DNA of 6,527 bases from UBA2199 sp964628035. GTDB lineage: Bacteria; Acidobacteriota; Aminicenantia; UBA2199. Numbering within the stretch: the stretch's first letter is position 1; each line of letters begins with the position of its first letter. A program made the translations under genes and the position numbers. The notes below the pieces were generated by a model. It was given only the letters and a program-made list of their open reading frames with translations. It made no database searches and was not told the DNA's origin. Location of the stretch: contig CAZVPI010000026.1 of NCBI GenBank assembly GCA_964628035.1, positions 1 through 6,527 of the forward strand, given 5' to 3'. Of the stretch, positions 5,768 to 6,527 are shown piece by piece.

Positions 5768-6527
5768 ATGCCCCAGCCAGAAGGAAAGCAGATCATCTTT
5801 TCCATGATCGGCGTCAGCCGCGTGCACCCGCCCCACCGCCAGGTGCTCAAGGACATCTCCCTCTCCTTTTATTACGGCGCCAAGATCGGCGTCATCGGCC
5901 TCAACGGCTCGGGCAAGTCGAGCCTGCTGAAGATCATCGCCGGCGTCGACACCGACTTCCAGGGCGAGGTGATCCCGGCCCGCGACTACTCGCTCGGCTA
6001 CCTGGAGCAGGAGCCGCGGCTCGACCCGTCCAAGACCGTCAAGGGCGTCATCTCCGAGGCCGTGCAGCCGGTGCTCGACAAGCTGGCCGAGTTCGACAAG
6101 GTCAACGAGGGCTTCGCCGACCCCGGCCTGGACGAGGCCGGCATGGAGAGGCTCGTGGCCCGGCAGGCCGCCATCCAGGAGAAGCTCGACGAGATGGATG
6201 CCTGGAACCTCGACGCCAGGCTGGAGACGGCCATGGACGCCCTGCGCTGCCCGCCCGGCGACACGCCGGTGGCTCAGCTCTCGGGCGGGGAAAAGCGGCG
6301 CGTGGCCCTGTGCCGCCTGCTGCTCCAGGAGCCCGACATCCTGTTGCTCGACGAGCCGACGAACCATCTCGACGCCGAGTCGGTGCAGTGGCTGGAGCAC
6401 CATCTGCAGCAGTACAAGGGGACGGTCATCGCCGTCACCCACGACCGCTACTTCCTGGACAACGCCGCCCAGTGGATCCTGGAGCTCGACCGCGGCGAGG
6501 GCATCCCCTGGAAGGGCAACTACTCCT
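5768..6527 (+). CDS. ettA: EttA-type ABC-F ATPase, energy-dependent translational throttle (3' end outside window)
   Basis: The first 253 codons of an ABC-F protein; E. coli EttA is about 555 residues, so a little under half is present. EttA binds the ribosomal E site and gates entry into elongation according to ATP/ADP level. The first nucleotide-binding domain is complete in its motifs: Walker A GLNGSGKS (44-51), Q-loop region YLEQEP (78-83), signature LSGGEKRR (171-178), Walker B with catalytic Glu ILLLDEPTNHLD (191-202) and H-loop THDRYFLDN (224-232). The inserted arm lies at about 88-145. LDAESVQWLE, ILELDRGEGIPW and GNYS (through residue 253) closely parallel E. coli EttA, distinguishing it from Uup, YheS and YbiT. 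The tRNA-interacting linker and second ATPase domain are off the edge. No transmembrane domain is present, as expected for ABC-F. The N-terminus is a few residues longer than in E. coli (MPQPEGKQII). Confidence 0.95.
   Translation, partial: MPQPEGKQIIFSMIGVSRVHPPHRQVLKDISLSFYYGAKIGVIGLNGSGKSSLLKIIAGVDTDFQGEVIPARDYSLGYLEQEPRLDPSKTVKGVISEAVQPVLDKLAEFDKVNEGFADPGLDEAGMERLVARQAAIQEKLDEMDAWNLDARLETAMDALRCPPGDTPVAQLSGGEKRRVALCRLLLQEPDILLLDEPTNHLDAESVQWLEHHLQQYKGTVIAVTHDRYFLDNAAQWILELDRGEGIPWKGNYS

Noticed and set aside
5573..6442. Minus-strand 289-codon frame opposite the helicase tail and ettA
   Set aside because: It spans two genes on the opposite strand and shows no family motifs.

Overview
This is a GC-rich bacterial chromosomal segment. 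It reads as ordinary housekeeping and cell-envelope DNA, not as a phage, plasmid or defence island. The phylum cannot be fixed from five genes. The strong G/C bias at third codon positions, the EttA-type ABC-F protein and the RhlB-like helicase would fit a GC-rich, probably diderm (Gram-negative-type) bacterium, for example an Acidobacteriota- or Aminicenantes-like or deltaproteobacteria-like lineage. That placement is inference. There is no rRNA, tRNA, CRISPR array, insertion sequence or integrase.

Layout. The left 4 kb is on the minus strand. Reading leftward from 3963, a membrane-anchored GT2 glycosyltransferase of the dolichol-phosphate-mannose-synthase/ArnC type overlaps by 38 nt a GT4 glycosyltransferase (3005-1836). 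The two probably form an operon for an envelope or exported glycan. A 153-nt gap follows, holding a good sigma70-like promoter and a possible 31-codon leader ORF. Then comes a PP2C-family Ser/Thr protein phosphatase (1682 to the left edge). It has a cytoplasmic catalytic domain, one transmembrane helix and a large, partly captured extracytoplasmic domain of beta-rich appearance. This gene is cut off by the window edge.

The middle (3964-4469) is a divergent intergenic region of about 506 nt, visibly less GC-rich than its surroundings. It contains CGTCACG-type heptamer arrays in inverted orientation about 250 nt apart, several short hairpins, and a strong promoter (TTGACT, 17 nt, TATGAT) with an approximately 90-nt 5' leader for the rightward genes.

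The right third is on the plus strand. An RhlB-like DEAD-box RNA helicase with an Arg/Gly/Pro-rich tail (4470-5729) is followed after 38 nt by the first 253 codons of an EttA-type ABC-F translation factor, which runs off the right edge. The pair looks like a small operon for RNA remodelling and ribosome function, unrelated to the divergent glycosyltransferase operon.

I see no clearly new biological system. The points most worth a second look are the PP2C with an apparent extracytoplasmic sensor domain, its possible translationally coupled leader ORF, and the inverted heptamer arrays between the divergent operons.
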